64,000 nucleotides of DNA from assembly GCF_025758695.1 (NCBI RefSeq), contig NZ_JANJQP010000002.1:124001-188000 (forward strand), written 5' to 3'. This document shows positions 37,101-46,416 of this stretch, one piece after another. A program made the translations under genes and the position numbers. Every line of letters begins with the position of its first letter. Positions within the stretch are counted from its first letter, which is position 1. The DNA comes from Oenococcus kitaharae (GTDB taxonomy: Bacteria > Bacillota > Bacilli > Lactobacillales > Lactobacillaceae). The notes under the pieces are model-generated. The model was not told the DNA's origin, made no database searches, and saw only the letters and a program-made list of their open reading frames with translations.

Positions 37101-37726
37101 TGGCCATGCGCGATCTGTCAATTCGTGGTGCCGGTGATTTATTGGGCAAACAGCAGCACGGCTTTATCGATTCTGTTGGTTATGAACTATACCAGCAGAT
37201 GCTGCAAGAGGCCGTAGCAGCCAGGCAAGGCAAACACAAAAAAGCCATACAGACTAATGCTGAAATTGTTTTGGACATTGAGGCTCTGCTGCCCGAGGAC
37301 TATGTGGGTGATTCATCTCAGAAAATCGAGATGTACCAGCGGATCCGAAAGTCTCAGAACCAGGCACAGTTTGACGAAGTCCGTCAGGATTTGATCGATC
37401 GTTTTGGCGCAATTCCTCAACAGGTTGAAAATCTGTTTGCGCTGGCGCGTTTGAAAAATGCCGCTGATTTGGCTAATGTTGTTAATTTGCGTGGCGACGG
37501 GACTCAAGTCCGGATATTGTTCAGCAAAAAAGCCAGCCGAGCACTTGCTGGCGAGACTGTTTTTAAAACCTTGCAGGACCTGCCTTATAAGGTTCGCGTC
37601 AAAGCCATCGATGATCAATTAGAATTAACCGTCATTTTAAACAAAGATCCGCAACTAACCTATTTAGGAAAAATAACCGATTATCTCGAATCGGCTGCAA
37701 AGGAGATCCAACATGCGTTTGGATAA
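34163..37726 (+). CDS. mfd: Transcription-repair coupling factor
   Basis: 1187 aa, full length. N-terminal UvrB-like part, RNA polymerase-interaction domain around VNHGIGRYEGL (~520), helicase motifs GDVGFGKTE (Walker A, ~666), DEEQRFG (Walker B), TATPIPRT, and the QLRGRIGRS motif VI, then the TRCF C-terminal domain. It removes stalled RNA polymerase and recruits UvrA. Coupled to pth through TAATG. Confidence 0.97.
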   Translation: MMSALTDFISRLPLTESIVLNQSSPDTAQLISGIDDTPKAALAAGVFVRLKAEKQEKNSLIITDTQFRADRLSGDLEALVGQDNVFEIQAEESLATETAIASRDADLSRVLALRAMQSNTPAMIVAPLAALTRRYPDPAVFRSAVLDLKKSDTYVQADLAGRLIEMGYRKEALAASPGEFAVRGEIVDIYPINMDSPVRLDFFDEELESMRTFDADSQKSLDKIQHVFVFPVSDFLLSQADFSTDLQTLQNAFIAYRDSLKGIEKKKITSFFDPLLARSRESGFDRGLLPFAEFFLTHSLLEYAKQDDLLFIDDFARINEQAKLQEEKDAQWMTDALKEFRLLPDLKIKLDATNLLKKSQQNITGKLQRFHNPKIFLSNLTRGLVGLAFTAKQTLLTRPMQQYFGQMPALKADVDSYRKREFTVVLAAASHERLLSLQRTLHDFDMNFAITDEVLPGTAQLQVSALSRGFELPDQKLVVLTEAELFAKVKKRIPRHATFSNAERITSYNQLKVGDYVVHVNHGIGRYEGLTTLEANGGKQDYLTLAYAQNAKIFVPITHLNLVQKYIGGDQGKVKINSLNSTDWAKTKHKVATKVEDIADDLIALYAKREAESGFAFSADDQAQDKFDNEFAYPETVDQLRSIKEIKSDMESAKPMDRLLVGDVGFGKTEVALRAAFKAIHDHKQVAFLTPTTILSQQHYETALERFSDFPDVRIAVLSRFNTPAQNKAAIKKIKDHQIDLVIGTHRLLSKDVVFDDLGLLIIDEEQRFGVKHKEKIKQLRASIDVLTLTATPIPRTLNMALVGARDLSVLETPPANRFPIQTYVLESNWPVVADAMEKEIGRGGQVFFLHNRVQDIERTVGEVQRLVPDANVGYIHGQMNETQLENVLMDFLNGVYDVLVTTTIIETGVDIPNVNTLIVENSQRFGLSQLYQLRGRIGRSNRLAYAYFTFPPDRQPTEDAQKRLEAIRDFTELGSGFKLAMRDLSIRGAGDLLGKQQHGFIDSVGYELYQQMLQEAVAARQGKHKKAIQTNAEIVLDIEALLPEDYVGDSSQKIEMYQRIRKSQNQAQFDEVRQDLIDRFGAIPQQVENLFALARLKNAADLANVVNLRGDGTQVRILFSKKASRALAGETVFKTLQDLPYKVRVKAIDDQLELTVILNKDPQLTYLGKITDYLESAAKEIQHAFG

Positions 37727-37988
37727 ATATTTAAAAGTCAGCCGCCTGATTAAAAGACGCACCTTGGCCAAAGAATTTGCTGACCAGGGACGTGTTACAG
37801 TCAATGGCAAAGTTGTCAAATCTTCGGCAAGCGTGACGATCGGGGATGTCTTGGTACTTTCATTCGGCACCCGTATTTTGACAATTAAAATTACCGATAC
37901 TTCAGAAATTGTGAAGAAAAACGATGCAGGGGAGATGTATGACTTGCTTTCATCGGAATCAAATTCTGATAATTCTTCGATCCATTAA
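37713..37988 (+). CDS. rqcP: S4-domain RNA-binding protein RqcP/YabO
   Basis: 91 aa, small S4 domain from MRLDKYLKVSRLIKRRTLAKE onward. RqcP acts with RqcH in ribosome quality control, helping alanine-tail addition on 50S-stalled chains. AAAGGAGAT SD inside the mfd end; a 14 bp overlap. Confidence 0.9.
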   Translation: MRLDKYLKVSRLIKRRTLAKEFADQGRVTVNGKVVKSSASVTIGDVLVLSFGTRILTIKITDTSEIVKKNDAGEMYDLLSSESNSDNSSIH

Positions 37989-38052
37989 ACTGCTATGGAT
38001 ATGTTTTTCATCTCTGCATCTATTTTTAGATTATGAGTTCTCTATTTAGTGT

Positions 38053-39225
38053 TTAAAACAAATTTAATTTCGCAATCCGTTGGCAGGCCTCGGTGAAATA
38101 AGGTTCATCAATCAGCAAGCCGACTCTGACAAAACCTTCTCCCCCTTTACCAAAACCGATCCCTGGTGCCACGGCAACAGCTGCTTTATCTAACAATAGG
38201 CCTGTAAACGATTCACTCGTGTAGCCTGTTGGTACGGGCATCCAAGCGTAGAAAGACCCACCCGAAGGATAAGGCTCCCAGCCGATTTTTCTAGCAGCGG
38301 CAAAGAATTGATTACGGCGTTTTTCATATAATGACACCAAATCATGAACTGTGTGCTGATCGCTTTTTAGAGCAGCAATACCAGCCTTTTGGATAGCTGG
38401 GAAGACACTGACAAAAAGATGGTCTTGAAGCAGGTTGATCGCTTCAATCATGTCGGCATTTCCGGCAGCAAAGCCCAGACGCCAGCCGGCCATGTTATAG
38501 GATTTAGAAAAAGTATAAGTTTCAATGCCAACGTCTTTTGCACCGGGTGTCTGCAAAAAACTCAATGACTTTTGTCCGTCAAAGCTGATCGCACCGTAAG
38601 CAAAATCATGTACAACGCCGATCTGATTTTGCTTGGCAAAATCGACTGTTTTTTGGAAAAATTCAGGATTGGCAACGGCACCGGTGGGATTATTCGGATA
38701 ATTCAGGTACATCAGTTTGCCTTTTTTTGCCAAATCCGGGTCGAATGTGTCATAGTCAGGCAAAAATCCGTTTTCTGCTTTTAAGGGAAACAGCCCTAAA
38801 CGGACTGAAGCCAGCGCGATACCGGACAAGTAATCTGGATAACCCGGATCTGGCAAAAGCATCGTGTCCCCAGGGTTTAATAATGCAAAGGGCAGCTCCA
38901 CTAATCCAATTTTAGAACCGCCTAAGATTGCAATCTCTTTATCAGGGTCCAAAGAAACACCGTATTCTCTTTTGTAAAAATCTGCTGCAGCCTGCCTTAA
39001 TTCAGGATCGCCACGGAATTGGGAATATTTATGATTCTGCGGCTCAGCTGTTGCCTCTTGCATGGCTTTGACAATAAAATCAGGTGTCGGCTGGTCAGGA
39101 TTGCCTTGGCCTAAATTAATCACGTCAGCGCCAGTCGCAATTTTTGCGTTGACTTTCTTAACTAATTGGGCGAAAAACTGTTGGGGCAGTTGTTTTAACA
39201 CTTTTGATTCATCAAATGTAACCAT
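38053..39225 (-). CDS. Class I PLP aminotransferase under T-box control
   Basis: 390 aa from ATG 39225, behind AAAGGAG; the upstream in-frame extension lies in the T-box leader and is rejected. Fold type I signs: INLGQGNPDQPTP, NYPNNPTGA (~185) and the PLP Lys in YTFSKSYNMAGWRLGF (~245). It resembles the MtnE/YkrV and PatA-like group, so methionine, aspartate or another amino acid could be the substrate. The T-box shows it responds to an uncharged tRNA. Confidence 0.85.
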   Translation of the reverse strand: MVTFDESKVLKQLPQQFFAQLVKKVNAKIATGADVINLGQGNPDQPTPDFIVKAMQEATAEPQNHKYSQFRGDPELRQAAADFYKREYGVSLDPDKEIAILGGSKIGLVELPFALLNPGDTMLLPDPGYPDYLSGIALASVRLGLFPLKAENGFLPDYDTFDPDLAKKGKLMYLNYPNNPTGAVANPEFFQKTVDFAKQNQIGVVHDFAYGAISFDGQKSLSFLQTPGAKDVGIETYTFSKSYNMAGWRLGFAAGNADMIEAINLLQDHLFVSVFPAIQKAGIAALKSDQHTVHDLVSLYEKRRNQFFAAARKIGWEPYPSGGSFYAWMPVPTGYTSESFTGLLLDKAAVAVAPGIGFGKGGEGFVRVGLLIDEPYFTEACQRIAKLNLF

Positions 39226-39287
39226 TAAAATCTCCTTTAACTTTGAAGCTTCATCAGGCCAGCCATGTTTGCCTGACACAAATAGAT

Positions 39288-39539
39288 ACAAAAAATCCTC
39301 TATCGTATAAAAACGATAAAGGACGGAAAACCGTGGTACCACCTTCATTGATGCATGACTTGCACCCACTTTTTTAATTGCGCTAACGGGCAAAAGCCGA
39401 CACTAGCTTGCGCAAAAAATATTCAGCCATTGCCGTTCGCTAGTATGATTGCATCAAAAGACCATCTTCTTGTTCTGCGGCCGACCGCTTCTCAGCTTCG
39501 CGCGGTTCTCTTTATCGGAATAGGACAATACTCATCTTT
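39288..39539 (-). promoter_or_regulatory. T-box leader
   Basis: On the minus strand the conserved antiterminator T-box sequence AAGGTGGTACCACGG is followed by the terminator TCCTTTATCG...CGATAGAGGATTTTTT (39323-39288). Stem I occupies the 5' part. I could not fix the specifier loop with confidence; an ATG in AAGATGGTC (39465-39463) is one candidate and would read methionine. Uncharged tRNA should allow readthrough into the aminotransferase gene. Confidence 0.92.
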
Positions 39540-39545
39540 GCAAGG

Positions 39546-39574
39546 ATTATAAAATGCGTATACAGCTTTGTCAA
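39546..39574 (-). promoter_or_regulatory. Consensus promoter of the T-box transcript
   Basis: TTGACA (39574-39569), exactly 17 bp, TATAAT (39551-39546), both hexamers perfect. This is the strongest promoter-like sequence I found in the window. Confidence 0.9.
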
Positions 39575-39617
39575 ATGAGAGTCTCATACAGGCTGCTATT
39601 AGCAGCCAAAAGCTTTT
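39575..39617. repeat. Cluster of palindromes upstream of the T-box promoter
   Basis: ATGAGAGTCTCAT (39575-39587) directly abuts the -35. GGCTGCTATTAGCAGCC (39591-39607) is a 7 bp hairpin with a 3 nt loop, and AAAAGCTTTT (39608-39617) follows. They may be operators or a hairpin in the gap between divergent genes. Besides these I see only the weak divIC promoter area between 39620 and 39724. Confidence 0.5.
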
Positions 39618-39724
39618 AGTTCGAAATTGAAGGGTGATTGTCCGTGGCGAATTATTAAGATTTATTTGCGATTTTCTTAAGCAGTTTTTATCATTGGAAT
39701 CCTGTGCGATATTGATTTTAAGCG

Positions 39725-40162
39725 ATGAGGAACGGTGCAGCTAGACAAACGAAAAGGGTCAATCCTAAGACAGAACCGCAAGGTCCTGCTTTGCATGTGG
39801 TGCAAGCTGATACCGCTGCTCAAATCCGTCGGGCACAAGGGTCCAACCAAGCTCGCGAGAGACATTATCATAAAGAGATTGCTCGCCGCCGCCGGTTAAT
39901 TGCCTGCCTTGGCATTTTCTTTGTTGTGATTTTTTCCGTCAATCTGTTGTCTTCAGCTGTCAAACTGAATGCAGCCTTAGCCCAGCTGCGGCAAGTTAAT
40001 CGGCAATTGGATCGTACTCGCGGTGAAAACGGCAAATTGAAAACTGTGTTGACTAATCTCAAACAGCCTGATTACCTCGCACAGGTTTTACGTGATAAAT
40101 ATCAATATTCCAAAAAAGGCGAAGTTATTTTTAATCTGCCTGCTGGAAGCGACACAAAATAA
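39725..40162 (+). CDS. divIC: Septum formation protein DivIC/FtsB family
   Basis: 145 aa. Long basic N-terminus, one membrane helix at ~58-78, then a coiled coil (LNAALAQLRQVNRQLDRTRG) and the family end LRDKYQYSKKGEVIFNLP. It bridges the divisome with FtsL/DivIB. No SD is visible before the ATG. Gene order with tilS, hpt and ftsH supports the call. Confidence 0.88.
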   Translation: MRNGAARQTKRVNPKTEPQGPALHVVQADTAAQIRRAQGSNQARERHYHKEIARRRRLIACLGIFFVVIFSVNLLSSAVKLNAALAQLRQVNRQLDRTRGENGKLKTVLTNLKQPDYLAQVLRDKYQYSKKGEVIFNLPAGSDTK

Positions 40163-40182
40163 CAGTTTTTTTGCTGTTATTT
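40157..40182 (+). promoter_or_regulatory. Hairpin between divIC and tilS
   Basis: AAATAACAG, an 8 nt loop, CTGTTATTT. It begins inside the divIC stop region and ends 7 nt before the tilS ATG. A weak terminator, mRNA processing site or translation-modulating structure are all possible. Confidence 0.45.
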
Positions 40183-40189
40183 TATTAAT

Positions 40190-41092
40190 ATGAAGAGTCT
40201 CTACAGACAATTTCAATTGAATATCCAGAGCCATCGGCTTTTTTCCGGACGCGATAAAGTTCTTGTGGCGATTTCTGGCGGAGTGGATTCAACTGTTTTA
40301 GCGAACTTGCTCTTTAAATATGAAAGCCAGCCATCTGACCATCTTTTTTTAGCTCATGTTGATCACCAACTGCGCCCTGATTCATTTAAAGAGAAAGAAT
40401 TAATTGATCGTCAGTTTGCAAGCCGCGGATTGCAGGTATTCCATAAGATCTGGCCGCGTTCTCAGCATCCAACTTCAGGTATCGAAAACGCCGCGCGTGA
40501 TTTTCGCTACCAATTCTATGAAGAAGTAGCCAGCAGGCTGGGAATTTCGACGATTATTTTAGCTCAGCATGCGAATGATCAGGCTGAGACGACTTTGTTA
40601 AAATTGATCCGGGGGGGAGACTGGGAAACAATTTCTGCCATGAATTGGTCGCGTCCTCTAAACAACTCTTCTGATATCCGTGTTGTCAGGCCCTTATTAA
40701 ATATCAAAAAAGCTGATTTATACGCGTATGCCAAATCGACAGGACTTGAATGGATCGAAGACCCCAGCAACCAAGACCCGGACTACACGAGCCGAAATCA
40801 GATCCGCCAAGTGGTTCTGCCGGCTCTGGAAAAAATCAATCCTCAAGCAATCGAACACATCGCTGATTTTGCAGAGCAGATTAAGCATCTGAAAGAAGAC
40901 CAGTTGTTTGAAATGTTAAAGCTCTGGGTAAAAGAGTCAGCACCTGATTTACCGATCAAGCGCTCTCAGATCGACCAATTCGAGGCTTTATTGAAAAATA
41001 AGCAGTCGCCAAATGGGAGAATCGAGTTAGCTGACCAGGTATCGTTAATCAAGCACCACGATGGAATTCAAGTTAGAAAGGAAAACGAATAA
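40190..41092 (+). CDS. tilS: tRNA(Ile)-lysidine synthetase, short form
   Basis: 300 aa. The PP-loop SGGVDST (~30) and the ATP-pyrophosphatase core are intact (HVDHQLRPDS, AQHANDQAETTLLKLIRGG, WIEDPSNQD). The C-terminal domain of the 430-470 aa enzymes is absent, so it resembles the minimal Aquifex-type enzyme. It modifies C34 of tRNA-Ile(CAU) to lysidine so that AUA is read as Ile, an essential activity. Confidence 0.9.
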   Translation: MKSLYRQFQLNIQSHRLFSGRDKVLVAISGGVDSTVLANLLFKYESQPSDHLFLAHVDHQLRPDSFKEKELIDRQFASRGLQVFHKIWPRSQHPTSGIENAARDFRYQFYEEVASRLGISTIILAQHANDQAETTLLKLIRGGDWETISAMNWSRPLNNSSDIRVVRPLLNIKKADLYAYAKSTGLEWIEDPSNQDPDYTSRNQIRQVVLPALEKINPQAIEHIADFAEQIKHLKEDQLFEMLKLWVKESAPDLPIKRSQIDQFEALLKNKQSPNGRIELADQVSLIKHHDGIQVRKENE

Positions 41093-41140
41093 GACTGGCT
41101 GTTGTCCCTGCCTGATTCGTGTTAACATAAAAACAATAAA

Positions 41141-41686
41141 ATGACTGATACAGATCCCCGTTTTTCAAGAATACTCCACGATCACGATGAAATCGAAAAT
41201 GCTGCCAAACGGATTGGGGCACAAATTGATCATGATTATGCCGGCAAAACGCCTATTTTGGTTGTTGTTTTAAAGGGTGCTGTCATGTGGGCAGGTGATC
41301 TCTTTAAAAATATTTCGATTGATGTTGAGATGGATTTCATTGATATTGCCAGTTATCATGGCGGTATCAAGTCGACTAACGCCATTACTTTGAGAACTGA
41401 TTTGACTTCTGATGTACGGGGACGCGACATTATCCTAGTCGAGGATATTGTCGACACTGGATTATCATTACAATACCTGATCTCTTTGCTAACAGATCGC
41501 GGCGCAAAGTCTGTTAAAACAGCCACGATGCTAAATAAACAGCAGGGACATAAAGTCGCGGTAAAAGCCGATTATATCGGCTTTGAAATTTCAAATGAAT
41601 TTGTAGCCGGTTATGGATTAGATTACCAAGAAATTTGGCGGAATCTGCCTTTTATCGGTGTTGTGAACCCAGAAGTCTATTCTTAA
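41141..41686 (+). CDS. hpt: Hypoxanthine phosphoribosyltransferase
   Basis: 181 aa. VLKGAVMW near residue 48 and the PRPP loop LVEDIVDTGLSL (~105). It makes IMP/GMP from hypoxanthine/guanine and PRPP, so it closes the salvage route fed by adenine deaminase and prs. No good SD; TAACAT lies 12 nt upstream. Confidence 0.95.
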   Translation: MTDTDPRFSRILHDHDEIENAAKRIGAQIDHDYAGKTPILVVVLKGAVMWAGDLFKNISIDVEMDFIDIASYHGGIKSTNAITLRTDLTSDVRGRDIILVEDIVDTGLSLQYLISLLTDRGAKSVKTATMLNKQQGHKVAVKADYIGFEISNEFVAGYGLDYQEIWRNLPFIGVVNPEVYS

Positions 41687-41741
41687 TGTTGTTTGTATCT
41701 AGGAATGTTAAAATATTGTGTTAGCGTAAACGAGGTAATAT

Positions 41742-43922
41742 ATGCAGAATAAGAATCGCGGATTCTTCCGTAGTTCGTTATCATACGCCATTGTGATACT
41801 AGCGATTATCTTCTTAATCTATAGTTTCTTCGGACGGAGTGATGGTAATGTCAAACATCTTTCGACGACTGCCTTTTTAAGGCAGCTGCGGACCAATAAA
41901 ATTAAAGATTTTACAATTCAGCCTGGAGATAGTGGTGTCTATACGATTTCCGGCGATTTTAAAAAGGCACAGAAGTCTAGTCAGAATAATGGCGGTGTTA
42001 GCCTGATTTCTGGTTATCAGGCAACGGTTACGCGTTTTACCGCTTACGTACTGCCCAACGATTCAAGCCTAAAAGAGATTACGAGCACTGCTCGTCGAGC
42101 CGGGGTTGCGATTAATCCAAGGCCTGCTCCGTCGAATTTCTGGGGCTCGATGCTGACGATGATTGTCCCAACGCTGATTCTATTTGCGCTGCTTTACTGG
42201 ATGATGCTTGGCGGACAGCGGGGTCAAGGCGGTTCTGGCGGTGGACCTGGCGGAATTATGAGTTTTGGCCGTTCCAAGGCTAAACCTTCAGATCCGAAGC
42301 AGAATAAAGTACGTTTTGCTGATGTTGCAGGCGAAGAAGAAGAAAAGCAGGAATTGGTTGAAATCGTTGAATTCTTAAAGGATCCAAAGAAATTTACTAG
42401 TTTAGGCGCTCGTATACCAAAGGGTGTTTTGCTTGAAGGACCTCCAGGAACTGGAAAGACTTTGCTAGCCAGAGCGGTTGCCGGGGAAGCATCAGTACCA
42501 TTCTTCAGTATCTCCGGTTCTGATTTTGTGGAGATGTTTGTCGGTGTTGGTGCCAGCCGAGTTCGTGATTTATTTGAAAATGCCAAAAAAGCTGCACCAT
42601 CGATTATCTTTATTGATGAAATTGATGCCGTTGGCCGGCGCCGTGGTGCTGGTATGGGTGGCGGCAATGATGAACGTGAGCAGACCCTGAACCAGATTTT
42701 GATTGAGATGGATGGTTTTGAAGGTAATGAAGGCGTCATTGTTCTGGCTTCTACAAACCGTTCTGATGTTTTGGATCCGGCTTTGCTCCGTTCTGGTCGT
42801 TTTGACCGGAAGATTTTGGTGGGTGCACCGGATGTTAAAGGCCGAGAAGCTATTCTACGCGTACACGCTAAGAATAAGCCGATGGCCGATGATGTTGATT
42901 TGAAAGTGATTGCCCAGCAGACACCTGGATTTGTCGGTGCTGATTTGGAAAACCTTTTGAACGAGGCTGCTCTATTGGCTGCTCGAAATGGTGAAAAAGC
43001 TGTCACAGCTGCCGACATTGATGAAGCTGAAGATCGTGTGATTGCCGGTCCTGCTAAAAAAGACCGCAAGACGACCGAAATTGAACGACAGACCGTTGCT
43101 TATCATGAAGCCGGGCATGCTATTGTCGGCTTGGTTCTAAATGATGCACAAGTTGTCCGTAAGGTTACGATTGTCCCTCGTGGGCGCGCTGGCGGATACG
43201 CTTTGATGATGCCTAAAGATGAACGGTATTTGATGACCGAAAAGGACGCTAAAGAAGAATTGGCTGGCTTAATGGGCGGCCGTGCTGCTGAAATGATTAT
43301 TAATCAGCAAGCTAGTTCCGGTGCGTCAAATGATTTCCAGCAGGCAACACAGATTGCCAGGGAAATGGTTACGCAATATGGTATGTCAGATAAATTAGGG
43401 ATGGTTCAGCTGGAAGGCAATGCTAACGCATTTATCGGAGATCCGAATAATCCTAACCCACCGTATTCGCAAAAGACTAGTGAATTGATTGATGAAGAAG
43501 TGCGTCGTTTGACTAGAGAGGCTTATCAAAAGGCTGTCGACATTATTCAAACTCATCGTGATCAGCATAAGGCGATTGCTGAGGCGCTGCTTAAATATGA
43601 GACTTTGGATGAGGCACAAATCAGATCATTGTATGAGACGGGTGAAGTTCCAAGCGACTTGGCAGCAACGAAAAATGTTGATGCACGACCGCTGTCATAT
43701 GAAGAATCTAAAGCTGCATTACAGAAGAACAATTCACATGACCAATCAGAGGATAATAAAGATGATGCCAACGCACCCGCTGATCCTAAACCTGTAGTTA
43801 AAAAACCAAGGGCTAAAAAGACAACAAGTACAACGACACCGCGTCCTCGCCGTAAGGCTGCTCCTAAAAAGCCTGTTAAGACTGATGATGATACAGATAC
43901 AAAAGATAAAGATGAAAAGTAA
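41742..43922 (+). CDS. ftsH: ATP-dependent membrane zinc metalloprotease FtsH
   Basis: 726 aa. Two N-terminal helices around an extracytoplasmic loop, AAA+ domain with GPPGTGKT (~230), [10 protein letters not shown] and RSGRFDRK, then the zinc site HEAGH (~455). The last ~90 residues are acidic, then Lys/Pro/Thr-rich and repetitive. It degrades misfolded membrane proteins and regulators. GAGG SD; a terminator follows. Confidence 0.97.
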   Translation: MQNKNRGFFRSSLSYAIVILAIIFLIYSFFGRSDGNVKHLSTTAFLRQLRTNKIKDFTIQPGDSGVYTISGDFKKAQKSSQNNGGVSLISGYQATVTRFTAYVLPNDSSLKEITSTARRAGVAINPRPAPSNFWGSMLTMIVPTLILFALLYWMMLGGQRGQGGSGGGPGGIMSFGRSKAKPSDPKQNKVRFADVAGEEEEKQELVEIVEFLKDPKKFTSLGARIPKGVLLEGPPGTGKTLLARAVAGEASVPFFSISGSDFVEMFVGVGASRVRDLFENAKKAAPSIIFIDEIDAVGRRRGAGMGGGNDEREQTLNQILIEMDGFEGNEGVIVLASTNRSDVLDPALLRSGRFDRKILVGAPDVKGREAILRVHAKNKPMADDVDLKVIAQQTPGFVGADLENLLNEAALLAARNGEKAVTAADIDEAEDRVIAGPAKKDRKTTEIERQTVAYHEAGHAIVGLVLNDAQVVRKVTIVPRGRAGGYALMMPKDERYLMTEKDAKEELAGLMGGRAAEMIINQQASSGASNDFQQATQIAREMVTQYGMSDKLGMVQLEGNANAFIGDPNNPNPPYSQKTSELIDEEVRRLTREAYQKAVDIIQTHRDQHKAIAEALLKYETLDEAQIRSLYETGEVPSDLAATKNVDARPLSYEESKAALQKNNSHDQSEDNKDDANAPADPKPVVKKPRAKKTTSTTTPRPRRKAAPKKPVKTDDDTDTKDKDEK

Positions 43923-43924
43923 GG

Positions 43925-43953
43925 AAAACGCGACTTTAAACAGCCGCGTTTTT
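43925..43953 (+). terminator. Terminator after ftsH
   Basis: AAAACGCG, a ~12 nt loop, CGCGTTTTT. Confidence 0.8.
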
Positions 43954-43963
43954 ATGAATTGAT

Positions 43964-44842
43964 ATGGATTATTTGATTAAAAGCGTCACACACAATGGGC
44001 ACTTTCGCGCCTATCTGACGGATATGTCAGATCTGGTAAGAAAAGCAGCTGAAATACATCATAGCAGTCCAGACGCGACGACGGTTTTAGGGCGTGCACT
44101 GATTGCGACGGCTCTGACCGGTACGTCTCTTTTAAAGGGTTCGGATCAGATCCACGTGGCTATCAACGGCCGTGGACCGATTGGCCAAATTGTTACGGAG
44201 ACAAATGCCCAGGCGCAGCTGCGAGGCTACGTGACTAATCCTCAGGCATCTGTTGCTAAAAGAGCGGACGGCCAACCCAATGTGCCCGTCCTTGTCGGCT
44301 TGAATGGGAGCCTGCGGTTAACGAAAGTGCAGCCTGGGTTGGAGCCTTATACCGGCGAAGTTGCTTTAACAACTGGTGAAATTGGTGATGATTTTACCTA
44401 TTATCTCGCGCAGTCCGAGCAGATTCCAAGCGCAGTCGGTGTCTCTGTTTTTGTTAACTCTAAGAATTTGGTTGAGCGGGCAGGTGGTTTTTTGATCCAA
44501 ACCATGCCGGGTGCCAGCGATAATGAATTGAACTTATTGGAACAGCATTTAGGCAGATTACCTAATATTTCGTCAATGCTAGCAGAAGGCTTGCAGGCGG
44601 AACAGATTTTTGCTAAATTTTTTGGACAGACAAAGATGACGATTTTGGATAAAATTCCGGTCACCTTGGCAGCACCCTTACCCAAAAAATGGTATGCAGA
44701 CGCTTTGGGGACATTACCGAAAACTGAATTAACAGCCATGATTGCTGAGGACCACGGTGCTGAAATCGTTGATCGTTTTAATGGGCACAAATATCAATTC
44801 AGTGAAGAGGAATTGAAAGCGATTCTTGCAGCAGGAAAATAA
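43964..44842 (+). CDS. hslO: Hsp33 family chaperone lacking all redox cysteines
   Basis: 292 aa with the normal Hsp33 fold: GRALIATALTG, ISSMLAEG and the C-terminal zinc-domain layout. The four zinc cysteines are gone. The CxC position reads LAAPL in IPVTLAAPLPKKW, and the CxxC position reads DRFN in VDRFNGHKY. There is no Cys in the whole protein. Hsp33 normally unfolds and activates when these cysteines are oxidised, so this one cannot be a thiol switch; it may be constitutive or regulated by unfolding alone. Position after ftsH is the standard one. Confidence 0.9.
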   Translation: MDYLIKSVTHNGHFRAYLTDMSDLVRKAAEIHHSSPDATTVLGRALIATALTGTSLLKGSDQIHVAINGRGPIGQIVTETNAQAQLRGYVTNPQASVAKRADGQPNVPVLVGLNGSLRLTKVQPGLEPYTGEVALTTGEIGDDFTYYLAQSEQIPSAVGVSVFVNSKNLVERAGGFLIQTMPGASDNELNLLEQHLGRLPNISSMLAEGLQAEQIFAKFFGQTKMTILDKIPVTLAAPLPKKWYADALGTLPKTELTAMIAEDHGAEIVDRFNGHKYQFSEEELKAILAAGK

Positions 44843-44915
44843 TGAAATACGGAATCAAGCATGGGGAAGGGCCTGGCTTTCTGATACACTAGACTAGGTA
44901 TATTTAAGGGATTTT

Positions 44916-46406
44916 ATGGTAGAAAAAGCAGATAAAGAATTAAATGATCAACTCAGAGTACGTTTGCAAAAAATGCAGGCTTTAAAAGATGACCTGGGTG
45001 TCGACCCTTTTGGCCATCGTTTCGAACGAGATACATATGCAAAAGATATTCATAATTTTGCAGATGATAAAAGCGGCGAATCACTATATGAGGCCAAAAA
45101 ACATGTCATTGTTGCTGGTCGTATGATGGCCAAGCGTGGTGCTGGCAAGGTTATTTTTGCTGACATCAGAGATGTCAGCGGAACAGTTCAAATCTACGCA
45201 CGTCGTGATGACTTGGGCGAAAACTATAGTCTTCTGCGTCGTGCTGATTTAGGTGATATTCTGGGTTTTTCTGGTCAGGTTATGAAGACTGATGCTGGCG
45301 AGACGACAGTTTTGGTTGACAAAATTACTTGGCTGTCAAAAGCACTGCGGCCATTGCCTGATAAATTCCATGGTTTAACTGACATTGATACACGTTATCG
45401 CAAACGTTATTTGGATTTGATTGCAAATCCGGATTCTTTTGATATCTTTATCAAACGGTCGAAAATCGTCAAAGCCATTCGCGATTATATGGATTCGGTT
45501 GGCTTTATAGAAGTTGAGACACCAATTCTGCAAAACTCTGCTGGTGGCGCCGCTGCTCGTCCATTTGTAACACACCATAACGCTTTGGATATTGATATGT
45601 ACCTACGAATTGCAACAGAGCTGTATTTAAAGCGATTGATTGTCGGCGGTATGGAACGTGTCTATGAGATTGGCCGGATTTTCCGTAACGAAGGTATGGA
45701 TACAACTCATAATCCTGAGTTTACCACGCTTGAATCTTATGCTGCTTATTGGGATTTGTCAGATGTGATGATCGAGACAGAAAATATTATTCGCGCCGCT
45801 GCTCAGGCAGTTAATGAAGATGGTCTGATTACTTATAAAGATCATCAGGTAGATATCACAAAACCTTTTGCTAAAAAGTCGATGACTGCTTTGATCAAAG
45901 AAAAGACCGGCATTGATTTTGATCAAAAGATGGATTTAGATGATGCCCGTCAATTAGCTGATGATAATCATGTTAAATATGAGAGCTTCTGGGGTGTCGG
46001 CCATATTATTTCTGAATTTTTCGATACTTTTGTCGAAAAGACTTTGATTGAACCAACTTTTGTCTATCATTTTCCTTTGGAAGTCAGCCCATTGGCTAAA
46101 AAAGAAGATGACAATCCGGATTTTGTTCAACGTTTCGAGCTTTATATTGCCGGTAACGAGTATGCCAACGCTTTCACGGAACTGAACGATCCGATTGATC
46201 AACGGCAGCGTTTTGAAGCCCAAGCTTCTGAACGTGAAAATGGTAATGACGAAGCTGAGTCGATTGATGAAGATTATATTGAAGCCCTCGAACACGGTAT
46301 GGCACCAACGGGTGGTTTGGGGATTGGTATTGATCGTCTGGTGATGCTTTTGACTGACCAGGCTTCAATTCGAGATGTGTTGCTGTTCCCAACAATGAGA
46401 AATTAA
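44916..46406 (+). CDS. lysS: Lysyl-tRNA synthetase, class II
   Basis: 496 aa. OB-fold anticodon domain ([20 protein letters not shown]), motif 2 [18 protein letters not shown] (~262) and motif 3 [13 protein letters not shown] (~465). AAGGGA SD seven bases before the ATG. Standard position at the end of the hslO block. A strong terminator follows. Confidence 0.97.
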   Translation: MVEKADKELNDQLRVRLQKMQALKDDLGVDPFGHRFERDTYAKDIHNFADDKSGESLYEAKKHVIVAGRMMAKRGAGKVIFADIRDVSGTVQIYARRDDLGENYSLLRRADLGDILGFSGQVMKTDAGETTVLVDKITWLSKALRPLPDKFHGLTDIDTRYRKRYLDLIANPDSFDIFIKRSKIVKAIRDYMDSVGFIEVETPILQNSAGGAAARPFVTHHNALDIDMYLRIATELYLKRLIVGGMERVYEIGRIFRNEGMDTTHNPEFTTLESYAAYWDLSDVMIETENIIRAAAQAVNEDGLITYKDHQVDITKPFAKKSMTALIKEKTGIDFDQKMDLDDARQLADDNHVKYESFWGVGHIISEFFDTFVEKTLIEPTFVYHFPLEVSPLAKKEDDNPDFVQRFELYIAGNEYANAFTELNDPIDQRQRFEAQASERENGNDEAESIDEDYIEALEHGMAPTGGLGIGIDRLVMLLTDQASIRDVLLFPTMRN

Positions 46407-46416
46407 AACAGTATTT

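Noticed and set aside
39226-39393. N-terminal extension of the aminotransferase
   Set aside because: It translates the T-box and terminator; the ATG at 39225 has a strong SD and matches the family start.
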